From positions 4,588,001-4,652,000 of the forward strand of contig NC_092806.1 of NCBI RefSeq assembly GCF_040954645.1: a stretch of 64,000 nt of DNA, given 5' to 3'. Numbering within the stretch: the first letter of the stretch is position 1; each line of letters starts with the position of its first letter. The translations under genes were made by a program, and so were the position numbers. Below, piece after piece: positions 1 through 10,425 of the stretch. The notes under the pieces are model-generated. The model was not told the origin of the DNA and did not search any database. It saw nothing but the letters and a program-made list of their open reading frames with translations. Source of the DNA: Diabrotica undecimpunctata (lineage: Eukaryota; Arthropoda; Insecta; Coleoptera; Chrysomelidae).

Positions 1-545
1 TATCAATCGACATGTTTCAAACTGTCAAATTGTGTTCTATAACTACATATACAATGTGCATAAGTCTGAAACTTTAAATAAATATGTGTGTCTGTATATA
101 CGATCAAACTATTACATTCTGTAGTACTATTACTCGTCAGTTATAGCTTAGTGATCGTAGCATTGTAGACTGTATTTTATTACTTATCTAATATTTAAAC
201 AAATGCTAGTTTTTAGTATTCCATATAATTTGGTCAGTTGCAAATTTTTATGTTTTTGAAAATCTAGAAAAAGTCAACACAAAGATATATTTTGCTATAA
301 CAATATATCTTCAAAGACCAAATTATCACGAAAGGAGTAACAATTGTATTAAAATAAAAACCAAAATGTATTCTAAAAACACACAAACAAAATCATATTT
401 GGGAACATGGACCACCTGACCAGTTTTATGGAGGTTAGTTTTCCCAGGATCAACGGTAGATATAATTTACATTAATTAACTTTGAGCCTAATCCTCTAGT
501 ATTACAGGTCTCATATCCTAATCTGAAATTTTTTAAATATACTCC
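1..545. other. AT-rich sequence, no gene recognised
   Basis: No reading frame of note and no recognisable element ends. It is presumably intergenic or intronic sequence, or very old repeat. Confidence 0.4.
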
Positions 546-1090
546 TTCTCCTCTTCTTTTTATTTTTATTTTTCTTAGCCTTCTATAGTCCATTTTTGGG
601 CCTCACCCAACTCATTACTGAGCAATATACTTCCAATTTGTACCCATCTCATCTGTGGTCTTCCTCTTGGTCGTCTACCTTTCTAAGGTCTCCAATATTA
701 TATTGTGGTGTTCCAACGTTGATCTAGCAGTATGGCCTGCAAAACTCCATTTGAGTTTGGTAATTTTTCTTGCGATACCCTCGACTTTTGTTTTTATCTT
801 ACCTGAGAGTCGTATATCTAACATTGTCCTTTCTGTTGTGGCTAGTTTGTTCATATGTACCTTAGTTAGAGTCCAGATTTGACTATGTCATGAAAGGAAA
901 GATGCACTGGTTGAACACTTTACTCCTTACATACTGAGGTATTTTACGGTTCTTAAGTATCCAAATGAGGTTTCCAAATATATTTAGCTTATCTGATATT
1001 CTAGCTCATCTATCTTTGCTTGAGCCTGATTCGTCGTGATTTTCATCCCTACGACCTTTCAATTTGCCGCTTCTGAGTATTTTTAATTTT
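546..1090 (-). mobile_element. RTE-like LINE 3' end, degenerate
   Basis: Read on the minus strand, broken frames give the C-terminal end of an RTE-like LINE ORF. Order: a piece resembling IPQYVRSKVFNQCIFPFMT, then GIARKITKLKWSFAGHTARS, then a shifted RGRPQMRW-type motif. The same order (LKWxxAGHxAR, then RPRGRPPxRW) occurs in the better copies at 3505-4155, 46443-47050 and 51592-53741. The plus-strand left edge is TC-rich (ctcctcttctttt), matching the GAAG-type 3' tail of this family. Several frameshifts; no EN or core RT remains. Confidence 0.6.
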
Positions 1091-1265
1091 CCCAGTGCAG
1101 ATTACCAGTGAATACAGTGATATTTTTTATATTGTCTTTTGAATCTTGTAATTCAATATCACTTTCGCTTCTTCTTCTTAATATTTCACGACGACTCTGC
1201 TTAACAGTATGTTTTGGTTCAAGTTTTCGTCTAAAATTTTTGTTTTTATTGCATCTTTAATGCTA

Positions 1266-1785
1266 CGAGGGCAGTCCGATAAATACTTAGCCTTACCGCC
1301 CGATGGCGCTACTATCGCAAAAGAAATTTACCATCGTTTAGTACATTCTTGTAGGCGGCTACTGTCAAAATTCCAGCCGAATCGGACTCGTAGTTTTTTT
1401 ACCGCGTATGGAAACGGGCATGTCCGCGGATTTTAAAAAAATGAAAAAAGATCTCGTATTCGCAGACTGCCGATTGAAGGTGAGCAAAATAGTTGATTCG
1501 GTAGGCATCTCAAAAGACCGCATGGGTCATATTGAACATGAATTCATGGCCGAAGTGGGCTACGAACTGCTTCCTCATCCGCCGTATTCTCCAGATTAAG
1601 TCCCATGCGACTTCTTTTTGGTTCCAAACTTGAAAAAGTCACTTGCTGGGCAGAGATGAAGTTGCACTATCTCTGAGTAAAGTGTATCGAGCTAAAAGGA
1701 AACGAAACCATGTTGAGAAATCGCCATTTTTCCAAAATGTTCGTTTTTCTTCTGTAGGCTGAGTACTTATCGGAACGTCATCAGC
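1266..1785 (+). mobile_element. mariner deletion derivative
   Basis: A left end reading cgagggcagtccgataaat is mirrored by aggctgagtacttatcgga at 1756-1774, the imperfect TIRs of a mariner. A reading frame at 1408-1599 joins an N-terminal piece (SKIVDSVGISKDRMGHI, the mariner helix-turn-helix region) directly to the C-terminal LLPHPPYSPD motif. The two first catalytic aspartates and everything between are therefore missing. After a stop, frame-shifted remnants of the CDFFL region follow. At ~520 bp this is far shorter than a ~1.3-kb mariner and would be non-autonomous. Confidence 0.7.
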
Positions 1786-1854
1786 TGTAGATAAGCCTGG
1801 GACAAAAAAATAAAAAAAGAAGGCAAAATCAGCAAAACGTTTAAACATTTAAGA

Positions 1855-2478
1855 TCTGCAAGAAAAGGAAAAGAAACAAAAATACATGGAAGAATTGGAA
1901 AAAACAAAATTTCTGACTAAATGAAGGAAATATCGACGAAATATGGAAAGGAATGGATAAGATAATAGAAACAACGTCCAGAAATGCATTATCAAAAAAA
2001 AAAAAGTTATTTTAATAAGCATTGCAACGTAGCTATTGAGATAACGAAACATATAACATAACAACGAAAAAAAAAATAACCAAACAAATGATGCTAAAAA
2101 CAGGAAATGAAGATGACAAAATAAAATAGAAATACGAAAGCGTAAGTTCCTGGACGACAAACGATTTACAATAGAAGCCAATTTCAGAGAAAAGAATAGT
2201 ACCTAAACATTTTTTTTTTCGGAAAATAAGAAGTAACAATAACGAAACAATAAAATACTGTTCATAAAAGATAACAAAAGGGATCTGATTTCTGATGTTG
2301 ACCCCAGATGAAAAGAACATTTTAAGAAAATTCTCAAAGGAGAACTCATAGCAACGGAAGAGGAAGTAATAAAAGAACCAAAAATTAAATAACTGTACCC
2401 CCTCCATTAGTGTTCGGGAGTCGAATAAACGTTGAACTTATAAACGATGGAGGAGAAATTCAAAAACTAATAGTCAGG
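1855..2478 (+). other. A-rich degenerate sequence, possible LINE linker remnant
   Basis: The plus strand is strongly A-rich with no intact frame. A piece near 2407-2470 reads like the linker ahead of a LINE reverse transcriptase (VELINDGGEIQKL) and stops where the next mariner begins. The long minus-strand frames here are AT-rich hydrophobic translations without motifs. The LINE assignment is tentative. Confidence 0.2.
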
Positions 2479-2497
2479 TACGAGGGCTATCTTTTTA

Positions 2498-3470
2498 GTT
2501 TTGCGTACCAAAATATGTCCCACCAAGATCTATACACTTTTGCATACGTTCAAACCAATTGGTAAAACAGTTATTCCAGTCTTCAGTTGACACCTGCAAA
2601 ATCGCTGTTTGAAAAGCATCGATGGCTTCTTCTGGCGACTGGAATCGCTGCCCACGCATTGAATTCTTGATCTTTGAGAACGTGAAGAAGTCGTTGGGAT
2701 TTGGGTCGGGGCTTTACGGTAGATAGCTTAACCATTCGATGTTTTGAAATTCCAAAAACTCCAAAAAATTGTCTTTTGGGCAGTGTGGGCACTTGCTTTA
2801 TCCTGATGTAGGATGATTCGCCGTTGTATGCTGCTTTGTCGGACTTTCGCGATAACTTCTGGTAAACAAACGGTTATATGCCAATCAGAAGTAACCGTTC
2901 TTCGATCTTCTAAAGAAATTGTTGCCACATGACCAGATTTTAACACAAAAGTTGCGACCATTTTCTTTGACACACTTCGAGAACGGATCACTTTTGTTGG
3001 TTTTTCCTCATCGTGAAACACCCACACAGAGGATTGGCCTTTATTTTCCGGTTGATAGGAGTACATCCAAGATTCATCGCCACTAACAATACTATAAACA
3101 TTCCAATGTTTTACGACACCAATTGACGCGAACCACTTTTTGCTCTTCTGTGAGCAAATGAGGGATCCAACGGGAAACCAACTTGTAACACCCAGTTCTT
3201 CATGTAGGATCTTATGGATCGTAGTCTTTGAAATGCTTAAAGATGCCTCTATCTCCCGGTATATTACACGCCGGTCATCCTTAATTACCTGACTGCTGTT
3301 TTGAATGGAACTGGCCTGGATTCGTGGTTGAGACTGGAGCGACCTTCATTTCCACACACAGAAACCATTTCAGCGAGACATTGCTGTTGGGATAATACTC
3401 TCCGAAAATTGTAAAATATTATTTCTCGAAAATGTTCTCGGCTAAGATCCATTTTTCGACCGACTCGCTA
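2498..3470 (-). pseudogene. mariner transposase (SETMAR-like) pseudogene
   Basis: Minus-strand cut-and-paste transposase of the IS630/Tc1/mariner superfamily. The N-terminal part includes VIYREIEASLSISKTTIHKIL (helix-turn-helix). Then come VSGDESWMYSYQPENK (first catalytic Asp in GDESW), IILHQDKASAH (second Asp) and SPDPNPNDFF (third Asp region), ending near GGTYFGTQN. The central part is open at 2728-3066 (112 residues); the C-terminal part is in another frame at 2583-2792. A stop falls near the SPD motif and there is a frameshift near 2760. The overall order matches a complete, inactive mariner. Confidence 0.8.
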
Positions 3471-3492
3471 ATTTCAAAAATTAACTGTATCT

Positions 3493-3504
3493 ACATGACT
3501 TGTT
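3493..3504. repeat. TSD copy 1 of the LINE in mariner
   Basis: acatgacttgtt, identical to 4156-4167. The pair brackets the RTE-like LINE exactly and marks where it entered the mariner. Confidence 0.85.
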
Positions 3505-4155
3505 ATGTGTGACAATAATAAACGATAAAGTTATAGAAAAAGTTGAAGAATATAATATATACTTAGGACAAAAAATAATACTAAATAGGGAAATTCAAAC
3601 TGAAGAAATAAAAAGAAGAAGAAAGTTAGCTTGGGCAGCATTCGGTAAACTGAACTATATACTCAGAAATCAACAAATTCAATTACATCTTAGATCTAAA
3701 GTTTTTGATGCATGCATTATTCCGATATTAACTTATGCGGCACAAACATGGACAATCACAAAAAAGAATATGAATATACTTAGAGTCACTCAACACGCGA
3801 TGGAAAGAGCAATGCTAGGTATATTACTTAAGGACAAGAAAACAAACACATGGATAAGACAGAAAACCAAAGTTACCGATGTGGTGCAAAAATCATTAAA
3901 GTTGAAATGGGAATACGCTGGACATGTAGCTAGGAGCGATCTAAACAAATGGCACAGATCAATTTTAACCTGGAGACCATACCAACACAAAAGACCCAGA
4001 GGCAGACCTCCTATGAGATGGACAGATGATCTGAAAAGGACTGCCGGGAAAAATTGGCTACAAGTAGCATACAATAAAAAACAATGGAAAGGAAGACTTA
4101 AAGAGGCTTATGTTCAGATGTGGACGTGAATGGCTAGACGAAGAAGAAGAAGAAG
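3505..4155 (+). mobile_element. RTE-like LINE, 5'-truncated, with GAAGAA tail
   Basis: An open frame at 3500-4129 (209 residues) encodes the C-terminal third of an RTE-like ORF: YLGQKIIL, KRRRKLAWAAFGKLN, LRSKVFDACIIPILTYAAQTWT, LKWEYAGHVARS, KRPRGRPPMRWTDDL. The RT catalytic core is absent, as expected from 5' truncation at insertion. The 3' end is an (AAG)n tail at 4138-4155. The frame starts inside the TSD, so its ATG is not a real start. The uninterrupted frame suggests this insertion is younger than the mariner around it. Confidence 0.85.
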
Positions 4156-4167
4156 ACATGACTTGTT
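4156..4167. repeat. TSD copy 2 of the LINE in mariner
   Basis: acatgacttgtt, perfect match to 3493-3504, directly after the (AAG)n tail. Confidence 0.85.
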
Positions 4168-4289
4168 GTATCGTAATGAAACTCTCGATTTATGTCAATA
4201 AAAGATTGAGGTTACATTTATGTCTTAAGGTTTTATTGGTGGCGTTCTCTAAGCGGCTATATGCAAAACTAAAAAGACAAACCTCTTAA

Positions 4290-4980
4290 TATATCAATAT
4301 CAACTATCAAGTGTCACATATTATGACTAGCGGATAATAATTGAACTACAAAAATAATTTCTAAATTAATTTAGATTTAAAAATGGTGAATTACTGGCGG
4401 CGGCCGTATTGGGGCGGGGCTTGTCAACATATATCGTTCGCACCTTTACTTACCTAAAAGGTACTTCACTCTCTCTAACGCATTGATTTCCCTAGACTTG
4501 TAGTGATACAAACGTAGCTTATCTACTGATCTCTAGATTAAACTGTCAATGTCCTAAATGCAAAAATGACATTTTTAGCGGTGAATTAAATATATTCCTT
4601 CCATTACTAAATTGAAATTTTAGGTTTTAAAAAAACTGGACTTCTATGACCATCTAATATTAAAATAATCTTTCCTGGAGGCTCCCTTATTCCGAACGTA
4701 GGTATCGTTGTTTCGAAGCCGAGAACGATTTCCGAAATCTAAATCGAGACATCAAAATAACCGTGTTTTTAACTAAAATTTTGGTTAGCTCCTATTAAAA
4801 TAGTAGATAACAATATAGTTTGAGAACCATGCTCTTGTTTACTGTAGATCTTATTTATATATTTTTTTTAAATATTGGATAAGTACTATGTTGTATTATA
4901 TTTATTATTACGGACCATGAGATCACGCATTCCCATTATTTGATATTTATTTAAAATTTGTTATAAATCGGCGTTTTTCC
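4290..4980. other. No gene recognised
   Basis: AT-rich sequence with one short GC-rich patch near 4397-4430 (ggcggcggccgtattggggcgg). No frame, TIR or repeat could be assigned. Confidence 0.4.
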
Positions 4981-4991
4981 TTAAAAAATTA

Positions 4992-5335
4992 TAACGCTCC
5001 ATTCGTAATTTATTGCTCAAAAGTTGGTATAAATATCAAATGTCTAGCTGGCGCTAAAAGACCATCTCGACCAATGTAAAACGCCAGACATAGAAGATCG
5101 AAATATCGTGCAGTTAGCAATTTTAAACACTGGGCAGAGATCATATTAACCAGAAGTATCATCATTTATTAGTTAACCCTATCGGTTAAAGCAATAAAAA
5201 CAGTACAAATATTTTTGTAGTGTTTAAAATTGTTAGAGGACTGTTTGCTATTTTACATCTACAAAACTTCTCCTTTGTTTACGTGATTTGAAATGTTTTA
5301 ACTTTAGTATAAAATAAATTATGAATGGAGTTTAG
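4992..5335. repeat. Candidate foldback MITE
   Basis: The ends look inverted: ctccattcgtaatttattg near 4998 against aataaattatgaatggag near 5312. Inside, gcaattttaaacact near 5118 faces agtgtttaaaattgt near 5219, and tgtctagctggcg near 5041 faces cgccagaca near 5082. The symmetry is imperfect and no TSD was found. Confidence 0.35.
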
Positions 5336-5592
5336 AAAATTCCAAGCTCTCTATAATCAAATTGACTTTTGGACTGGAAATGAAATCTAAATTAACCATA
5401 TCTTAAAGAGAATTTCATTCGGTTGGTCGCGGGTTAAAATCCGGCTTGACAAGAGAATTTTTGTATTAAATAAAAAGTTAAATTCTCATGTTTATCGGAT
5501 CGATACCCGCGGTGCCGCAACTATTCGCATATAATAAGTGACTAGGTGTCAAGACACTGAAGCCGATTACACTTTGCATAAAACTAAAAATA

Positions 5593-5865
5593 CAGTGTGT
5601 AAAAGCCAAATGGAATAAATTCATTATTTAGGTTACTGTACATATTTATAAAAAATCCCGAAACACGTCAAATTTAAATTATAACTTAACATTCTTTAAT
5701 GTGAAAATGCAAGCCCTACCTTCAACTCCCTTAGAATGACAGGTACAACCACCAATTTTTAAAATAGGAAGTATAGGCTTGTGATATATCGTTTGAAAGG
5801 TCTTTTCATTCTCCATTCAAAAATGTTGTCGCTTTCAAGTTTATTAAGATTAATTAAGATAAAAA
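5593..5865 (+). repeat. Left TIR of DD41D element
   Basis: About 270 bp, inverse of 7708-7980. Includes cgaaacacgtcaaatttaaa and gcgacaac/gttgtcgc-type segments present in both arms. Small differences, including a poly-A expansion near 5862, show some age. Confidence 0.85.
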
Positions 5866-6524
5866 AAAATCGGTTGCCTGTAAAGTCGGTTTTACGGGCG
5901 AAGATTTTACGTGACAACGTCTTTTTCTCGGTAGAATATTTATTGATATGAATATTATTAAATTGCACAATAGGAACAAGGAATTGAATGAAAATAAGAA
6001 TTGCACAAATTTTAACTATAGAAATATATTTTGTTTACTAAAACATTGTACATGTAAACTTAAACTTAACTAATTTCTATTCCGATTCAACGCGCCTAAT
6101 TCTCTACTGCTGCGCGCGCAGCGGACCGATCATGTTTGAGTGGGAGAGAGACGCAAGGCATTCGCCGGTCCGGCGGGCCTCTCTCTCGTTCGGTGACTCA
6201 TCGTAACAGACGTGAGCGGGCGTTACACTTTTTCATGAGTGACTCCGAGCCACAACCTAATTTAAGACGTTGTCACGTCAATAAATTAAAATCATGTGGT
6301 TACCGAAATTCGCTAAAATATACTTAAAACTTATTTCCCGTTTAGGTCTTGATAATGAAAAAGTGAACAAAAACCATAGCAATGTGGTTTTTAGATGGTA
6401 ACCATTAAAAAACTTTAAAGAATTTCCGTGGCAACGTTATTTTAACACGCATTAGTAAATTGTTTTATTTAAGTTGTCAGTATTTTAATTTAAGTAAAAA
6501 GTTCGTTCAATTCAATTCTGAAAA

Positions 6525-7604
6525 ATGGTTAGATTAACGGAAATGCATAAAATAACAGTTATACAAATGATTGGTTACGGAGATAACACCCGAACACAAC
6601 AGCGCCTATTTCATGAGAAATTTCCTAATTTACCGTCTATATCCCAAGGAACTATAAGTAAAATAGAGAAGCAGTTTCGCGAGTTTGGTCATGTAAGGCA
6701 GATAAAAAAAGCAGCTGCCAATGCACTGAGTGATGAACTCAAATTAGATGTGTTGCTTGAGTTTCAGGAAAATCCACATACATCGAGTAGACAGTCATCC
6801 ACTACATTCAATGCTAGCCATACATCGATAGTAAACATATTAAAAGAAAATAAATTTCATTCCTATAAGATGGTACCTACTCAGGAGCTCATGGAAGACG
6901 ATTTTGATAGGAGAACTTTTTTTTGTGAGCAAATGATGGACATGTTGGATAACAATATTATCCAATGAGAAGACGTTATGTTTTTTGATGAGTGTACTTT
7001 TTCACTGAACGGTCATGCTAATCGGCAAAATTGCCGCTACTGGACCACGGAAAATCCTCACTGGATGAGAGAAGAACACACTCAATACCCTCAAAAGGTT
7101 AATGTTTGGGCAGGGATTGTAGGAAACAATATCATTGATCCCTTTTTCATTGAGGGCAACTTGAATGGCAACAATTATTTGGCACTACTTTAAAATGATG
7201 TCATTCCAACGTTGGCAAATTTATATCCTGATACAGGAAACCCTCAAGTTCCAGCGAATACGATATGGTTTCAGCAGGATGGAGCACCACCACATTACCA
7301 ACTTAATGTCCGGCAGTACCTCGATACAATATTTCCCAATCGGTGGATAGGGAGGCGAGGATCGATTGAATGGCCAGCGCGATCACCTGATCTTACATTA
7401 TTAGATTTCTTTTTATGGGGATATGTGAAGAGCCATGTGTACAAAACTAAACCTTCTGATTTAAATGACTTAAAAGAACGAATAACGCTTGCGATTAGGT
7501 CGATCACGCCTGTTATGTTAAATAATGTTAGAAGACAGTTTTATTTGAGATTAGGATGTTGCCAAGACGTTCGCGGTGAACATTTTGAACATCTACTTCA
7601 TTAA
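6525..7604 (+). pseudogene. DD41D Tc1/mariner-superfamily transposase, two in-frame stops
   Basis: A single reading frame runs from ATG 6525 to the stop at 7602-7604, broken only by TGA at 6966-6968 and TAA at 7191-7193. It encodes about 359 residues. The N-terminal third is a helix-turn-helix region (SISQGTISKIEKQFREFGHV). Catalytic motifs are MFFDECTF (D1), WFQQDGAPPH (D2) and SPDLTLLDFFLWG (D3). I count 41 residues between D2 and the D of LLDFF, hence DD41D. The protein ends HFEHLLH. Lack of frameshifts suggests recent inactivation. Confidence 0.85.
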
Positions 7605-7707
7605 CATTCATAGTTCTTTTTCGTGTTCTACATTTTATTACGTTTTGCATTACATTTTAGTTTTTGATTGTATTGTAGCGAATTTCGGTAACCGCATGAT
7701 TTTAATT

Positions 7708-7980
7708 AATTTTATCTTGATTAATCTTAATAAACTTGAAAGCGACAACATTTTTGAATGGAGAATGAAAAGACCTTTCAAACGATATATCACAAGCCTA
7801 TACTACCTATTTTAAAAATTGGGGGTTGTACCTGTCATTCTAAGGGGGTTGAAGGTAGGGGTTGCATTTTCACGTTAAAGAATGTCAAGTTATAATTTAA
7901 ATTTGACGTGTTTCGGGATTTTTATAAACATGTACAGTAACCTAAATAATGAATTTATTCCATTTGGCTTTTACACACTG
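7708..7980 (-). repeat. Right TIR of DD41D element
   Basis: Inverse of 5593-5865, ending ggcttttacacactg followed by the TA duplication. Confidence 0.85.
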
Positions 7981-8467
7981 TATACTAAGTACAATAGGCA
8001 GATAAAGTACAAAAGATCTCAATAGGTCGTGATGCAAAGACACTTCTACAACTCTATACTACAATTTAAAATATTACGCGACATTTTAAAAGTATTTATT
8101 GTTGCTGTACCGTTATTGTCGGTATTTTTAGGTGAGAAGTCCCAGTGCGACCTATAAACTCTATTGAATCCCCACTTTCTTACCTTTTTTGATGGTTTCC
8201 CATTGATTAGAGCAGTTTACACCTCCCGATGGCACTATATTTGAGGAAAAGTCAAATAAAATCGCTCTATAATCAAATTGATTTTTGTTCTGGATATGAA
8301 ATCCAAATTAACCATAACCCAAGAGAATTTTACTCGGTGGGTCGCTGGTTGAAATGCGGCCTGACACGAGAATTTTTGTATCAAATAAAAAGTTAAATTC
8401 TGGTGTTTATCGGCTCGGTACCAGCAGTGTCCCAACTGTTGGCATATAATAAGCAGCTATGTGACCG

Positions 8468-9282
8468 TTGTGACCCATAAAAAAACTAAGCCGAAATACC
8501 AAAGAGCTAATAGGTAAAAGAACATAGCTGACGGAAAAATACGGCTCCAACTGCACAACAATGAAAAAATTAAATAAAAATATCCACCGATCAATCTGAA
8601 AAGACGTAAGAGAAAACAATACAAAAATTTAAAAGTTTTGAAGCGAAATACGAACAACATAAGCAACAAAAATATGTACAAAATAAAAAACAAAGATGGA
8701 AACATTACTACTGAACCAAAATCCTTGTGGTTGTCGAATCCTTTTATCGCGAAATGTATGAGAGCACCGACGAAAGGCAGGATCAGCCCCTGCCCAAAAT
8801 CACAAACCAGGGATCAGAATTAATGCCAGAAATTACTCCATACTAAATCAAAACGGCACTATTATAAATGAAAATTAACAAATCCCCTGGCGATGACGGA
8901 GTAGTGATCGAAGCGATTAAACTAGGTGGAAATAAAATTATCCAGGCTTTGGCCAAGCTTTTCACCGAATGCATCTACCAAGGAAAAACTCCTTCTCAAT
9001 GGAACTTCTAAAAAACTACCGTCCTATCAGTTTGCTTTTACACATTATATAAACTTTTCACAGAAATTAGCGAAAAAAGGCTAGACGCTAAATTAGACTT
9101 CCATCATCCTGGAGAGCAAGCTGGATTTAGATCGGTATACAGCACTAACGACCAATTACTAGTGATAAAGGACCTGAAGAGAAGTCTGCAGAATACAACA
9201 AACCATTGGCACTAATATTTGTCGACTACTAGAAAGCATTCGATACCATGAACCATCAGAAAATGTTAAAAGCATTGACAGA
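8468..9282 (+). mobile_element. RTE-like LINE, N-terminal RT half, degenerate
   Basis: Broken plus-strand frames follow the order of the better copy at 51592-53741: KKLSRNTKELIGKR, LNKNIHRS, FYREMYESTDERQ, SELMPEIT, NKSPGDDGVVIEAIKLGG, KNYRPISLLL, GEQAGFRSVYSTNDQL, LALIFVDY then a stop, KAFDTMNHQKMLKAL. The last is RT motif A with its catalytic Asp (FVDY). At 9283 the sequence switches to BEL/Pao and the LINE resumes at ~10133. Confidence 0.75.
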
Positions 9283-10130
9283 ATGCCTTCTTTCCTACAG
9301 AATGAAGAAATTGAAGCGGCAACTCTAAGCATTGTACGATACCTTCAATTACGATCATTTCACAGGGAACTATCAGAATTAAAACGTGAAAATCCTCTTT
9401 CGAACAGATCGCTTAGGCAACTAAATGATTTCTATGATCAGAAGTATTCCACACTGCGTGTTGGACGTAGACTTTCCAACGCTCCCATCTGTCTTACAAT
9501 GAGAAACATCCCATGATTCTACCTAGTAAGAATCGAATTGTATCTTTAATGATGTATCAAATCCACGTCTCCCTGCTCCACAGTGGCCCCAAGTGTGTCT
9601 GTCTCATTTCAGAATGAAATTTTGGTCTTTGTCAGGTTTAACTCAAATTAAAGATCTCTCTGATCTTCACTATAACCGTGTTTCAGGCACAAGACCCTTT
9701 CAATTTGTCTCAGTGGACTATGCTGGACATTTTACGTTGAAATCATCTCACCTCCGTAGATCTCCTTCCTATAAAGCGTATGTAGCATTTTCCATTTGCA
9801 CCACCACTAAGTGTTGCCGTCTTGAGCTAGTAACGGCCTCACTAGTCAGGCCTATATTTTGGCACGAAAAAGATTTATAGCACGAAGATCAGTCCCATCA
9901 TGTATCTGGTCTGATAATGCGACTAATTTTTATGGAGCAAAAAACGAACTCAATGAACTCTATAAATTGTTTATGAATGAAGACCACACTACATCCATTA
10001 AAGACTTCGCAGCTCAGAACCAAATCACTTTTAAGTTCGCTATCCCTCTTAATCCTGCAAGTATAGGAATACATGAAAGAGGCATTCAGTCAGCTAAGTT
10101 TCATATCCGTCATGTGATCGGACAAGAAAC
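9283..10130 (+). mobile_element. BEL/Pao integrase fragment
   Basis: Plus-strand frames encode the zinc-binding and core domains of a BEL/Pao integrase: SFHRELSELKRENPLSN, YDQKYSTLRVGRRLSNAP, MKFWSLSGLTQIK, GTRPFQFVSVDYAGHFTLK (first catalytic Asp), TKCCRLELVT, FIARRSVPSCIWSDNATNF (second Asp in SDN), IGIHERGIQSAKFHIRHVIG (Glu in HERGIQ). Small deletions remove the H2C2 cysteines and part of the core. No LTRs, RT or gag are nearby, so this is an isolated ~0.85-kb fragment inside an RTE gene. Confidence 0.8.
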
Positions 10131-10290
10131 AAATAAAGTGTGTGTACAGCGAGAAGTACGGCAAGGAGACACAGTCTCTCCAAAGCTATTCACGACGATT
10201 TTAGAACGTACTTGTAAGAAAGTACGCCTGAACGAGCATGTTATCAATATAAATGGAGAGAAGCTCAGTCATTTTAAGATTTGCAGATGA
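9859..10290 (+). pseudogene. Chimeric frame: BEL integrase end fused to RTE RT
   Basis: One 143-residue frame starts with BEL/Pao integrase (FIARRSVPSCIWSDNATNF to FHIRHVIGQ) and continues without a stop into RTE reverse transcriptase (REVRQGDTVSPKLFTTILE, motif B-type VRQGD). The junction is near 10130. The fusion is most likely a by-product of insertion or repair, not a selected gene: both partners are fragments and the downstream YADD-box region is frameshifted. Confidence 0.7.
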
Positions 10291-10425
10291 CATCGTCCTT
10301 ATAGCAGATCGTAAATAATGACTAACCTGGTACTGAATCGAAATATTGCTGTTGATGGAAGGGATATTGTGTAGACTGGATCGTATAAGTACTTAGGACA
10401 TGAAATGATATGTCAAGATAATAAA
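10133..10425 (+). mobile_element. RTE-like LINE, continuation after BEL fragment
   Basis: Continues the RT from 9282: VQREVRQGDTVSPKLF, then after a frameshift LRFADDIVLIAD (catalytic FADD box), then after a deletion NIAVDGRDIV, stop, SYKYLGHEM. About 25 residues expected between LKAL and the VRQGD motif are absent, replaced by the BEL insert. It ends at the junction with repeat unit 2. Confidence 0.7.

Larger units (their letters stand above)
2481..4286 (-). mobile_element. mariner element interrupted by a LINE
   Basis: The left end (cgagggctatctttttag) is matched in inverse by gcaaaactaaaaagacaaacctc at ~4263-4285, after a flanking TA at 2479-2480. Between them lies a minus-strand mariner transposase pseudogene (2498-3470) and an RTE-like LINE (3505-4155). 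Without the LINE and its second TSD copy the element is about 1.14 kb, close to a normal mariner. The right TIR is more diverged than the left. Confidence 0.8.
5593..7980 (+). mobile_element. DD41D Tc1/mariner-type transposon, nearly intact
   Basis: The element begins cagtgtgtaaaagccaaatg and ends with its inverse complement. It is flanked by the TA target duplication at 5591-5592 and 7981-7982. The TIRs are unusually long, about 270 bp each (5593-5865 and 7708-7980), with a few mismatches. One transposase gene lies inside on the plus strand. Total length is 2,388 bp. The region 5970-6520 holds a C/G-rich stretch and non-coding leader but no other gene that I can support. Confidence 0.9.
5335..8230. 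repeat. Unidentified ~0.5-kb repeat, unit 1, split by a DD41D element
   Basis: 5347-5590 and 7983-8220 together form one unit. The first half recurs at 8264-8465 and the second half at 10416-10690, both as diverged copies. The uninterrupted sequence at 10416-10460 (gccaattacattctgcataaa... followed by gtacaataggcag) shows what the target looked like before the DD41D element entered at TA. A stretch near 5428 (gcgggttaaaatccgg) faintly resembles a pol III B box, so a SINE is possible but unproven. Confidence 0.6.

Noticed and set aside
655..882. 75-residue plus-strand hydrophobic frame
   Set aside because: It is the antisense shadow of an RTE-like LINE C-terminus readable on the minus strand.
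1849..2407. Two Phe/Leu-rich minus-strand frames that look membrane-like
   Set aside because: They are translations of A-rich plus-strand DNA, with no start context, motif or splice support.
5428..5520. tRNA or tRNA-derived SINE head
   Set aside because: Only a weak B-box-like gcgggttaaaatccgg; no A box at the right distance and no cloverleaf.
9859..10290. A novel integrase-RT fusion protein
   Set aside because: Both halves are decayed fragments of known families and the RT catalytic box is frameshifted; a chance junction is simpler.
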